Positions 31,419 to 38,959 of a stretch of 64,000 nucleotides of DNA are shown here, piece after piece (within the stretch, counting starts at the first letter, position 1; every line of letters begins with the position of its first letter). This stretch comes from Hahella sp. HNIBRBA332 (GTDB lineage: Bacteria; Pseudomonadota; Gammaproteobacteria; Pseudomonadales; Oleiphilaceae), in assembly GCF_030719035.1 (NCBI RefSeq), contig NZ_CP132203.1:1178001-1242000 (forward strand). Direction: 5' to 3'. The notes beneath the pieces are model-generated. The model was given only the letters and a program-made list of their open reading frames with translations, was not told where the DNA came from and ran no database searches. Made by a program: the position numbers and the translations under genes.

Positions 31419-31814
31419 CTATGAGGCCTTCACATAGTGATAGGGAACGCCCTGGATCAACCCCGCATATTCTTTTTCAGTGAGTAGTTTTTCTACTTCG
31501 GCGGGTATTTCAATCTTAACTATAAGCAACCAGCCTTTTCCGTATGGGTTGCGCGTATCTTTAGTGGGATGGTTGTTAATTCCGGTTATATATCCGGTAA
31601 CAGGGACATAAAACGGAAACTTTTCTCCGCTATGAGTTTCGACGACGCCTATTTGGTCGCCAGCGGCGTAGAGTCTCTCGTAGTTAACGCTTCCGATTAA
31701 GGTTATTGCTCCATCTGTCACAAAATCCGTGACGCCTACTATGGCGTAGTTTGCTAACACTCGAACCCATTCATGACAGGAATAATACCTCAATGTATCG
31801 GTTACCTTATTCAT
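31419..31814 (-). CDS. GcvH-like (lipoyl-domain) protein lacking the lipoyl lysine
   Basis: 131 aa: YYSCHEWVRVLANYAIVGVTDFVTDG, then GDQIGVVETHSGEKFPFYVPVTGYITGINNHPTKDTRNPYGKGWLLIVKIEIP, aligned along the whole glycine-cleavage H protein. The lipoylated Lys (V-E-S-V-K) is replaced by Ser62 (V-E-T-H-S), so it cannot be lipoylated at the usual place. No glycine cleavage genes are present. Encoded against the late operon, with a homologous partner at 34913-35302. Confidence 0.83.
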   Translation of the reverse strand: MNKVTDTLRYYSCHEWVRVLANYAIVGVTDFVTDGAITLIGSVNYERLYAAGDQIGVVETHSGEKFPFYVPVTGYITGINNHPTKDTRNPYGKGWLLIVKIEIPAEVEKLLTEKEYAGLIQGVPYHYVKAS

Positions 31815-32000
31815 TGGGGTTTCCTTACCTATTAATTATTCGTGCGGTGAACTAAGTGCAGAAGCCGCTGATGCATCCTTGGGCGTCACGCAAGCAACTG
31901 CTAATAAATAGAGTATTCCTGCTTTACGAGTAAAAGAATCGGGGCAATGCTGATGAGGGTATGGGAGCATACCTTACCCCTTAGGACTGGCACTAGAAGT

Positions 32001-32170
32001 GCTTAAGCAAGGGCTGTCCCAATACGACCCGACATAAATCCCGATACTGTGAAAGCTACGCAGACAAGCGAGAGACGACACGCTGGGGAGTCTGGCAACA
32101 ACAGAAAGGGAGCGACGATCAAGACAAGGACCAGCAGGCAATATGCAGACCTTGCCATCACATTAAAACC
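32001..32170 (+). pseudogene. HNH remnant, copy B
   Basis: Shares GGCTGTCCCAATACGACCC and CGCTGGGGAGTCTGGCAAC with copy A, but jumps from the QQQKGSD region to ..CAGGCAATATGCAGACC (the final C-x2-C knuckle), missing the catalytic centre. Lies just upstream of the start of the GcvH-like gene. The following 230 bp (32171-32397) show nothing recognisable. Confidence 0.85.
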
Positions 32171-32397
32171 ACTTGGGAAAGCCTTTTGGGGCTCCGTAGT
32201 TCGTAAAATATGGGAACCTATTTCTCCTGCCCTGGTGAGATAGGTAAAACTAGGCGAACACTATTGTCGCCTTTGATAAAAGCTTCCGCACACTTTATAC
32301 ACAAACAACAGAGCAGTTACTTAGAGCCGTACTAAGGGTAGAACCGCATTACTGCATTTAGGGCTTTGAGTTGATCTGATTAGGTAACTCTCAAAGG

Positions 32398-32628
32398 CTA
32401 AGATGTATGACATGGCTCACAGCAGTAAGCGCACCCATTTATCGTTGCACTTTCCTCAGGATAGATTTTTTTCGCAGCGGCAATAGCTTCATGGCAGTTA
32501 TTGCAGACTCCAAGATCAATCTGATTCGCTGGATGGGGTAGGTGACGGCACACATTAGGTGTCAGGTCATGGACTTCGTAATCGCCGCTTTCGGTTTGGG
32601 GGTTTTGATTCAGGCAGTATCTGGGCAT
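32398..32628 (-). CDS. Small Cys-rich protein (probable zinc binder)
   Basis: 76 aa: MPRYCLNQNPQTESGDYEVHDL...CRHLPHPANQIDLGVCNNCHEAIAAAKKIYPEESATINGCAYCCEPCHTS. The ending N-G-C-x-x-C-C-x-x-C-H-T is shared with a widely distributed family of small conserved proteins of unknown role. Eight Cys suggest metal binding. Cargo in the late region. Confidence 0.75.
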   Translation of the reverse strand: MPRYCLNQNPQTESGDYEVHDLTPNVCRHLPHPANQIDLGVCNNCHEAIAAAKKIYPEESATINGCAYCCEPCHTS

Positions 32629-32756
32629 CTGAATACTCCTTTAGTTAGCTGGTAGTCTCAGGCGAATTGCTCAATGGTGGACTACGGCTGCATGAGTAAG
32701 AATAGTTCATCAGACGAGTGTAATCTTGTTATTTCGATTTAAATATTCTATGGGGA

Positions 32757-32792
32757 GGGACGGGTCAGATCTCTGACACCTGAGCGACCAAC
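32757..32792 (+). repeat. 36-bp repeat GGGRCGGGTCA..., copy 1
   Basis: Begins GGGACGGGTCAGATCTCTGA and ends GAGCGACCAAC. Near-identical at 36164-36199 (five mismatches); a shorter relative is at 36671-36700 right before terS. Here it abuts the ATG of HNH copy C. Confidence 0.8.
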
Positions 32793-32801
32793 CGAGCAGT
32801 A

Positions 32802-33163
32802 ATGCCACAAGCCTCGCTAAGGCCCTGCAATCAAAAGGGCTATTCCAAATACCATTCGGCATAAGTCACGATACTGTGAGAGCCACGCAGACAAGCGAGA
32901 GGCGACACGCTGGGGAGTCTGGCAACAACAGAAAGGCAGTGACACCCAACGCGGCTATGGTTGGCAATGGCGCAAGCTCCGGGCGTGGATACTGCGACGG
33001 GATAACTACTTGTGTCAGGTGTGCTTAAAGGCTGGGCGTACCAGTGCGGCGACAGAGGTGGATCTCATCCAACCCAAGGCTAAGGGGGGGAGTGATCACG
33101 AAGATAATCTGCAAGGAATATGTGAGACCTGCCACAGGCGCAAAACATCAAAAGAGCAGCTAG
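32802..33163 (+). pseudogene. HNH remnant, copy C
   Basis: Full-length but broken copy of the 30917 gene: a frameshift within the first 20 codons (reads into TAA), and the HNH histidine codon is changed (EVDLIQ where copy A has EVDHIL). The last third (SDHEDNLQGICETCHRRKTSKEQLA) is still readable. Confidence 0.88.
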
Positions 33164-33205
33164 CCTAGCCGGGTATAGCCAGGCGCCCACACTGTAGTCC
33201 ATCGC

Positions 33206-34012
33206 CTAGGAGTCACCAGTACAAGGCTCAAAGATTGTTTGCTCTGGAAACCAAGGTGGGGTAGCCCCATATTTTTCATACAAAGCAGCGACTCGTCCTG
33301 TTCTAACCAAGTCCTCCAACGCTGCTTGGAGTGCAGCTTTGTGACGATTGCCAGGGCTAATTCCGTAGTAGTTTCCAATATTGATTTTCTTCTTATAAAT
33401 GGCAAATGCATACTCTGTAACCCCAGCTGCCTCTAGTGCATCCAGTACAGATCTGCGATCAAGAACGGCCATCGCGTCAAATCGCGAGCCGTTGAACATT
33501 TTTACCATATTATCGTCATCTCCAGACTCCACTTTTTGAATATCGGAGGCGGTATTGAACTCTTTAAAATAAAAAGTGCCTCTTTTCACCCCAATCTTTA
33601 GGCGCTTAAGGTCATCAAAGGTTTTGACTGATTCTTCCCTGCCGGGCTTAACAAGAAACTCTATAACCTTCTCCTGATATCCAATAGGGCCAATATATTC
33701 AATTTCACGCACCCTCTCATCAGTGCATAACGTTCTAGGGAGAATATCTACGCTTCCTTTTTTTAACTCTTCGTAACTGGCTTTGAACTGCCTTTCTGAG
33801 AAGTGGACTGTATGGCCTGCTTTCGTTGCTGCCTCGCTGATAATATCAAGCAATGGGCCACTCATTGCCCCATCACTGATAACCATTTCAGGTGGGCGAC
33901 TTCGGACATCAACATTTAGCTCGGCTGCTGAGGCTGTGCTCAGCCAAAAGAAACATAGGCCCCACTTTACATACGTCAGGACGTGGTAACGTTGTATCGG
34001 TAGCAAATGCAT
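33206..34012 (-). CDS. Periplasmic solute-binding protein, family 3 (amino-acid type)
   Basis: 268 aa with signal peptide (WGLCFFWLSTASA, cleavage before AELNV). SBP_bac_3 features: GPLLDIISEAATKAGHTVHFSE, DILPRTLCTDERVREIEYIGPIGYQEKVIEFLVKPG, FDDLKRLKIGVKRGTFYFKEF and a C-terminal LVRTGRVAALYEKYGATPPWF. Such proteins serve ABC uptake or act as sensors; no transporter genes are near. Odd cargo for a prophage. Confidence 0.88.
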   Translation of the reverse strand: MHLLPIQRYHVLTYVKWGLCFFWLSTASAAELNVDVRSRPPEMVISDGAMSGPLLDIISEAATKAGHTVHFSERQFKASYEELKKGSVDILPRTLCTDERVREIEYIGPIGYQEKVIEFLVKPGREESVKTFDDLKRLKIGVKRGTFYFKEFNTASDIQKVESGDDDNMVKMFNGSRFDAMAVLDRRSVLDALEAAGVTEYAFAIYKKKINIGNYYGISPGNRHKAALQAALEDLVRTGRVAALYEKYGATPPWFPEQTIFEPCTGDS

Positions 34013-34274
34013 GAAATGACCTCGCCAAGTACGTATGGGGTTGAACTAATGGGCTGTTAAGCAAGGGAAGAATCGCGGGCTATTACACGGATGAGGTGGA
34101 GCCAGCTCACAGCCAAAGAACCTTTTCCTATACATACAGAGTAGCCAAGGATTCTGATACTGCCCACTTGATTCGCGCGTTTGTGATTGATAGAAGAATC
34201 TGCAAGCAATTTGTAGGCTATTGTCATAGGTATAAGACTTTGCAGAGTTGAGCAGGTATCGCTAGTTTATGCTA

Positions 34275-34295
34275 TTGTAAGAATAGTTCTTACAA
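34275..34295. promoter_or_regulatory. parDE operator, perfect inverted repeat
   Basis: TTGTAAGAA-TAG-TTCTTACAA, 9-bp perfect arms, ends 15 bp before parD. Placement and symmetry fit autorepression by the ParD ribbon-helix-helix dimer and the ParDE complex. Confidence 0.82.
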
Positions 34296-34310
34296 AGTGG
34301 AGGGCAAACC

Positions 34311-34565
34311 ATGCCTAGAACAATCACCTTTCAGCCTAGCGCTGAGCTGGAAAGCTTCATTTCTTCGATGATCGAGACCGGCAGCTACAACAATCAGAGC
34401 GAAGTGATCCGAGCAGGGTTGAGGTTGCTACAAGAGCAGATGGCGGCTTCTAAACTGCAAGAGCTTCGTAGCCTGATTGATGAGGGAGAAGCCAGCGGAG
34501 AGCTTAAAAACTGGGATGTGAATGAGTTTCTTGCAAGGATGAAAAAGACCTCTAATGACGGATAA
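34311..34565 (+). CDS. parD: ParD-type antitoxin
   Basis: 84 aa. Ribbon-helix-helix N-terminus (MPRTITFQPSAELESFISSMIETGSYNNQSEVIRAGLRLLQEQ) and an acidic toxin-binding tail (LIDEGEASGELKNWDVNEFLARMK). AGTGGAGGG ribosome-binding site. Overlaps parE by 11 bp. Confidence 0.93.
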   Translation: MPRTITFQPSAELESFISSMIETGSYNNQSEVIRAGLRLLQEQMAASKLQELRSLIDEGEASGELKNWDVNEFLARMKKTSNDG

Positions 34566-34851
34566 AACATTCAAGCTTCGTCCTAAAGCGGAGGCTGATC
34601 TTGTCTCAATCTATCAGTTCTCGTTAAAGGAGTGGGGAGCAGACAAGGCGGAGGCCTATATCAGGGAGATAAACGAAGCATTCCTGACGCTCGTTAACAA
34701 CAAGACTCTCGGCAGTGATCGCAGCTACGTGCGCCCTTCTTTACGAGCTTATTACGTAGGCTCACATGTAGTCTTCTACAAGCCAACTGTTTATGGTGTC
34801 GCCGTTATTCGGGTTTTGCACCAGTCGATGGATTGTGTGCGGCATTTATGA
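34555..34851 (+). CDS. parE: ParE-type toxin
   Basis: 98 aa RelE/ParE fold: FKLRPKAEADLVSIYQFSLKEWGADKAEAYIREINEAF, then GSDRSYVRPSLRAYYVGSHVVFYKP and VIRVLHQSMDCVRHL. ParE toxins inhibit gyrase. Complete; probably a working addiction module stabilising the prophage. Confidence 0.93.
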   Translation: MTDKTFKLRPKAEADLVSIYQFSLKEWGADKAEAYIREINEAFLTLVNNKTLGSDRSYVRPSLRAYYVGSHVVFYKPTVYGVAVIRVLHQSMDCVRHL

Positions 34852-34912
34852 GATCGTGTGGGCTTAATATCCAGAAAGAAACGTGGCGGAAGTGAAAGTC
34901 AACTGGCCCAAA

Positions 34913-35302
34913 TCATAAGCATGAAGGCGGGCCTCGAAAAGTTGTTTCGTAATCTTTCTCGGATAGTAGTTTGCCAAATTCAGAATAATCCTTAATTTTT
35001 ATTATGAGTAGCCAGCCATTGCCGTAAGGACCGTTGATAATGGCTGACGGATGATTGTTGATGCTAACGATATAGCCGGATAGAGGGATAATAAGAGGAA
35101 GTTTCTCGCCTTTGATGGTCTCTAACGTTCCTATTCTTTCCCCAGATGAATAGAGCTTATGGTAATCAACACCACAAGTGAGCCTGAGAGTGCCCTTAAG
35201 TTCAGAGACAAAGTCTGTCACACCAACGACGGCATAGCCTGCTAAGATACAAACCCATTCATGACAGGAATAATACCTCAATGTATCAGTTACCTTGTTC
35301 AC
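34913..35302 (-). CDS. GcvH-like protein keeping a lysine at the lipoyl position
   Basis: 129 aa, paralogue of 31419-31814 (identical MNKVTDTLRYYSCHEWV start). Here the segment is GTLETIKGEKLPLIIPLSGYIVSINNHPSAIINGPYGNGWLLIIKI, so Lys64 occupies the lipoyl-lysine place (E-x-x-K). The C-terminus diverges (YETTFRGPPSCL). No known partner enzymes nearby. Confidence 0.83.
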   Translation of the reverse strand: MNKVTDTLRYYSCHEWVCILAGYAVVGVTDFVSELKGTLRLTCGVDYHKLYSSGERIGTLETIKGEKLPLIIPLSGYIVSINNHPSAIINGPYGNGWLLIIKIKDYSEFGKLLSEKDYETTFRGPPSCL

Positions 35303-35470
35303 CGGGTTTCCTTATCTATTAATTGTTTTTGTTGCGAACTTGCCACAGACGCTATTGGTGCAACTTCAGGTGTCGCGCAAGAGACTGCTTATTAACAGAG
35401 TATTCCGGTTTTATGAGTAAAAGAATCAGGGCAATGCTGATGAGGTTATGGGAGCATACCTTACTCATTA

Positions 35471-35796
35471 GGGCTGCCCCACACGACCCTACATAATCCC
35501 GATCCTGTGAGATTCACTCAGACAAGCGAGAAGCGACACGCTGGGTTGTCTGGCAACAACAGAAAGGCAGCGACACCCAACGCGGTTATGGTTGGCAATG
35601 GTGTAAGCTCAGGGTGCGGATACTGAGACGGGATAACTACTTGTGTCAGGTATGCTTATAACAGGGGCGAACCAGCGCGGCGACGGAGGTGGATCACATC
35701 CAGCCCAAGGCGAGTGGCGGGGATGATCGAGAGGCAAACTTGCGTGGGATATGTCAGTCATGCCATCGAGAAAAGTCGTTATTGGATACCTCTTAG
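35471..35796 (+). pseudogene. HNH remnant, copy D
   Basis: Copy of the 30917 gene with stop codons (for example TAA in the CQVCL-x region) and frameshifts; catalytic EVDHIQPKASGGDDREANLRGICQSCHREKS still readable. Preceded by about 170 bp that match the region before copy B (duplicated block 35226-35475 versus 31741-32002). Confidence 0.88.
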
Positions 35797-35822
35797 CTAT
35801 AATAGAGTAAAGGGGATAAATA

Positions 35823-36110
35823 ATGACGAAGCCTTATGTCGACTTTGAGTGGACTCTTGCGGGAAGCATTGATACTCCTGAAGAGAGTGTTCTCAACTCT
35901 ATTATTAATAAGCTTGTGCAGCTTTCAGAGCTAGCTGTTGCTGCTGAAGATATGCCGGACATTATGCTCCAGATTCAAACCTGCCAATGCGTCTTAAACA
36001 ATCTGAGGATGCATGTAGGGAAAGCAAGCTTTGATTACTATTTCAGTATTGCAGATGTTGAGCTAGAAAAGCTGGACGGCCTGCTTGAGACCGAAGGGCC
36101 CAGCCTCTAG
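35823..36110 (+). CDS. Small helical acidic protein, unknown
   Basis: 95 aa, AAAGGGG ribosome-binding site. MTKPYVDFEWTLAGSIDTPEESVLNSIINKLVQLSELAVAAEDMPDIMLQIQTCQCVLNNLRMHVG: helical, acidic, no recognised family. Next to HNH copy D. Confidence 0.65.
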   Translation: MTKPYVDFEWTLAGSIDTPEESVLNSIINKLVQLSELAVAAEDMPDIMLQIQTCQCVLNNLRMHVGKASFDYYFSIADVELEKLDGLLETEGPSL

Positions 36111-36163
36111 GGAATGATGTTGTCTGATTAAAAAACGATCAAACGACGAAAATAGGAAGGGGT

Positions 36164-36199
36164 GGGGCGGGTCAAATTTCTGATATCTGAGCGACCAAC
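36164..36199 (+). repeat. 36-bp repeat GGGRCGGGTCA..., copy 2 (with short third copy at 36671)
   Basis: GGGGCGGGTCAAATTTCTGA...GAGCGACCAAC; compare 32757-32792. The relative at 36671-36700 (GGGGCGGGTCAAACCTGTGA) lies immediately before terS. The copies bound cargo segments. Confidence 0.78.
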
Positions 36200-36249
36200 A
36201 CCGCACCCCTAAGTCTTTTTTTATACCCGCGAAATTAAAAATTTTAGAT

Positions 36250-36570
36250 TCACGCTGTGGGTGGAACCGCCACTCGCTTGCCACGTAGCACCAAATAAAG
36301 CAATGGTCCAGCAGATACAAATATGGCAGTCAAGATGAAAAAGGGAAGAACGTAAACGAAACCTTTCCCACGGCTTTTCGCATCTTGGTACATCCATAGG
36401 CAAGCTAATGAAGCGAGTATATAGAGGTCGATAACAACCTGAGCGGTATCCGGCCTGGACATGAGCTGAGCGCCAAACGCCACCAGCGACTGTTCTGCGC
36501 CAACCATTACCCAAAGGGTAAAACCCATGAAGAGGCAGAGGACAATAAGAGGGGGGATTGAGAGTCTCAT
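36250..36570 (-). CDS. DUF2834-like membrane protein
   Basis: 106 aa from ATG 36570 (AAGGATT just upstream; longer starts lack a ribosome-binding site). Three TMs: PPLIVLCLFMGFTLWVMVG, AQVVIDLYILASLACLWMYQDAKSRGKG, YVLPFFILTAIFVSAGPLLYLVLRG. The D-x-Y-x-x-x-S-x-x-x-x-W-M-x-x-D-A-R/K-x-x-G segment is the DUF2834 pattern. Encoded opposite to the late operon; a lone cargo gene. Confidence 0.78.
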   Translation of the reverse strand: MRLSIPPLIVLCLFMGFTLWVMVGAEQSLVAFGAQLMSRPDTAQVVIDLYILASLACLWMYQDAKSRGKGFVYVLPFFILTAIFVSAGPLLYLVLRGKRVAVPPTA

Positions 36571-36749
36571 AATAATCCTTAATCGAGTCTGAGGAATGTA
36601 GTGTTGCACTTTGCCACTAGTTAGATGGCCAAGAAGTACGGGCCTCAATATGCTTATAAACAAATGTAAAGGGGCGGGTCAAACCTGTGATTTGGGTCGT
36701 CCTCGTATCATGTTTTTATAATCACGATAATTAAATTCAGATAAACGCA

Positions 36750-37226
36750 ATGAGTGGAACCGCAACCAGAGCAGGACGGGGGCGGAAGCCCAAGCCCGTT
36801 GCGCAAAAGCTCCTGGCCGGCAACCCCGGAAAGCGTCAACTCAACACCCACGAACCCCAGTTTTCACAGATCACTAACATCGATTGCCCGGACTGGCTGG
36901 GCGACGACGCGCGCCGTATGTGGGAGCTGATCGCCCCGGAGCTATGCGCGCAAAAGATCATCGCCATTACAGACGTGCATAACCTAGAGGCCTTCTGTGC
37001 TTCGTACGGTCGATGGCGTCAGGCGGAGCGTGAGCTGGCGCAATACGGCATCACCACCACGGACGCAAACGGCGGCCTGAAGAAGAACCCGGCGGCCACC
37101 GTCGCCAATGAATCCTTAAAACAACTGGCGACCTTCGGGGCGCTCCTGGGCCTGGACCCATCCAGTCGCCAACGTCTGACCGGCGGCGGCAACCACGACA
37201 CGTCAAACCCCTTCGATAAATTCTGA
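36750..37226 (+). CDS. Terminase small subunit, P27 family
   Basis: 158 aa: GRGRKPKPVAQKLLAGNPGKRQLNTHEPQF is the family's N-terminus, followed by CPDWLGDDARRMWELIAPELCAQKIIAITDVHNLEAFCASYGRWRQAE. Recognises phage DNA and hands it to the large subunit. First gene of the collinear head module. Confidence 0.94.
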   Translation: MSGTATRAGRGRKPKPVAQKLLAGNPGKRQLNTHEPQFSQITNIDCPDWLGDDARRMWELIAPELCAQKIIAITDVHNLEAFCASYGRWRQAERELAQYGITTTDANGGLKKNPAATVANESLKQLATFGALLGLDPSSRQRLTGGGNHDTSNPFDKF

Positions 37227-37240
37227 TTTTCGGTTATTCC

Positions 37241-38959
37241 ATGGCTGCTAAATATCCTCATGTCGAGGCGGCGACGCGGTACGCCCGCGCCGTGCTGGAC
37301 GGGTCTATCCCTGCGTATCGGTACACGCGCTTGGCGTGCCAGCGTTACCTGGACGATCTCGCCCAGGAGAGCGACCCGGACTATCCGTATTACTTCGACA
37401 AGGCGGAGGCCGAGCGAGTGTGCGAGTTCGTCGAACTACTACCGCACACCAAAGGCGAGTGGGCGTTCAAGCGTCAGCTTATCAAGCTGGAGCCCTGGCA
37501 GGTGTTCGGCTTCGTCAACATCTTCGGATGGAAGAGCAAGGCCGACGACCTGCGCCGCTTCCGCGAAGTCTATTGGTGCGTCCCGCGTAAGAACGGCAAG
37601 TCGATCATCGCCGCCGGCGTGGGGCTGTATATGTTCGCCTGCGATAACGAGTTTGGCGCCGAGGTCTACAGCGGCGCCACCAACGAGCGCCAAGCCTGGG
37701 AGGTATTCAGACCGGCCAAGCTGATGGTCTCCCGCACGCCTCTACTTCAGAAAGCAAAAGGGATCGCGGTCAATGCAAAGAACTTAAATCGCCCGGCGGA
37801 TGAAGCGCGCTTTGAGCCGGTCATCGGTAAGCCCGGCGATGGCGCGAGTCCGTCCTGTGCGCTGATCGATGAGTACCACGAACACGACGCCCCCGACTTA
37901 TACGAGACCATGGTGACGGGGCAGGGCGCTCGCCGGCAGCCGCTGACGTTTATTATCACCACCGCCGGCAACAACATCGAAGGCCCCTGCTACGACAAGC
38001 AGACCGAGGCGCAAGAGATGCTGGACGGCGTCGCGCCCAATGACGAGCTGTTCGCCCTGATGTACGGCGTGGACGATCCGGAGCGCTGGGCGGACCCGGA
38101 CGTATTGGCCATGGCTAATCCGAATCTGGGCGTTAGCGTTTATAAAAAGTATTTGGAAAGTCAGCAGCAAAAAGCGATTCGCAGCGCTCGCTTTCAGAAC
38201 ATATTCAAGATCAAGCATTTAAATATCTGGGTTACAGCGCGCTCGGCGTTCTTCAACATGGAGCAGTGGCAACGCTGCTACGACCCCAGCCTGAGCGTGG
38301 AAGACTTCGAAGGCCAGGAGTGTATCGGCGGCCTGGACTTGGCCGGCAAACTCGACCTTAACGCTTTCATCAAACTGTTCTACCGCGACCTGATGGACGA
38401 GGACGGAAGAACCCGCCGGCATTACTACTGCCTCTCGCCGGTGTTCTGGGCGCCCGAGGATACGGTCAACAACCCGGACAACCGCAAGCTATCCAGTCGT
38501 TATCAGAAGTGGGCCAACCTGGGCGCGCTCACCGCCACCGATGGCGCGGAAGTGGACTATCTGGAAGTGTTGGCGGAAGTCACCGACACCAACCAACGCC
38601 ATCCTATTGCGGAGATCGGCATCGATCCACACGGCGCGCTGAACCTGTCGCACCGCCTGGACGACGAGAACCTGAACCCGGTGCAGATCACGCAGAACTA
38701 TTCCGGCATGTCCGCCGGCATGAAAGAGCTGGAAGCGGCCATCGCCGCCGGGCGTTTTCATCATGACGGCAACCCCATTTTAACCTGGTGTATGGGCAAC
38801 GTAGTCGGACGCTATATGGGCGGCGCCGATGACGACATCGTTCGCCCAACCAAGGAACACAAAGACAAAAAAATCGACGGCGCGGTTGCGCTCATCATGG
38901 CCGTGGGCCGCGCTATGTTGGCGGCGGAAACCACCGGCCCCAGCATAAGGTTTGCCTGA
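37241..38959 (+). CDS. Terminase large subunit (HK97 type)
   Basis: 572 aa. ATPase: Walker A-like VPRKNGKS at about 114-121, Walker B SCALIDEYHEH at about 205-215. Nuclease domain acidic residues in IGGLDLAGKLDLN and in EIGIDPHGA. Powers genome packaging. Intact. Confidence 0.96.
   Translation: MAAKYPHVEAATRYARAVLDGSIPAYRYTRLACQRYLDDLAQESDPDYPYYFDKAEAERVCEFVELLPHTKGEWAFKRQLIKLEPWQVFGFVNIFGWKSKADDLRRFREVYWCVPRKNGKSIIAAGVGLYMFACDNEFGAEVYSGATNERQAWEVFRPAKLMVSRTPLLQKAKGIAVNAKNLNRPADEARFEPVIGKPGDGASPSCALIDEYHEHDAPDLYETMVTGQGARRQPLTFIITTAGNNIEGPCYDKQTEAQEMLDGVAPNDELFALMYGVDDPERWADPDVLAMANPNLGVSVYKKYLESQQQKAIRSARFQNIFKIKHLNIWVTARSAFFNMEQWQRCYDPSLSVEDFEGQECIGGLDLAGKLDLNAFIKLFYRDLMDEDGRTRRHYYCLSPVFWAPEDTVNNPDNRKLSSRYQKWANLGALTATDGAEVDYLEVLAEVTDTNQRHPIAEIGIDPHGALNLSHRLDDENLNPVQITQNYSGMSAGMKELEAAIAAGRFHHDGNPILTWCMGNVVGRYMGGADDDIVRPTKEHKDKKIDGAVALIMAVGRAMLAAETTGPSIRFA

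Noticed and set aside
32049..32243. 64-codon forward ORF
   Set aside because: Runs out of frame through HNH remnant B; no ribosome-binding site and no coherent product.
31419..35796. Tandem duplication of the whole 31-36 kb cargo
   Set aside because: Only the GcvH-like gene with flank and the HNH copies repeat; the Cys-rich, binding-protein and ParDE genes occur once, so it is not a simple tandem duplication.
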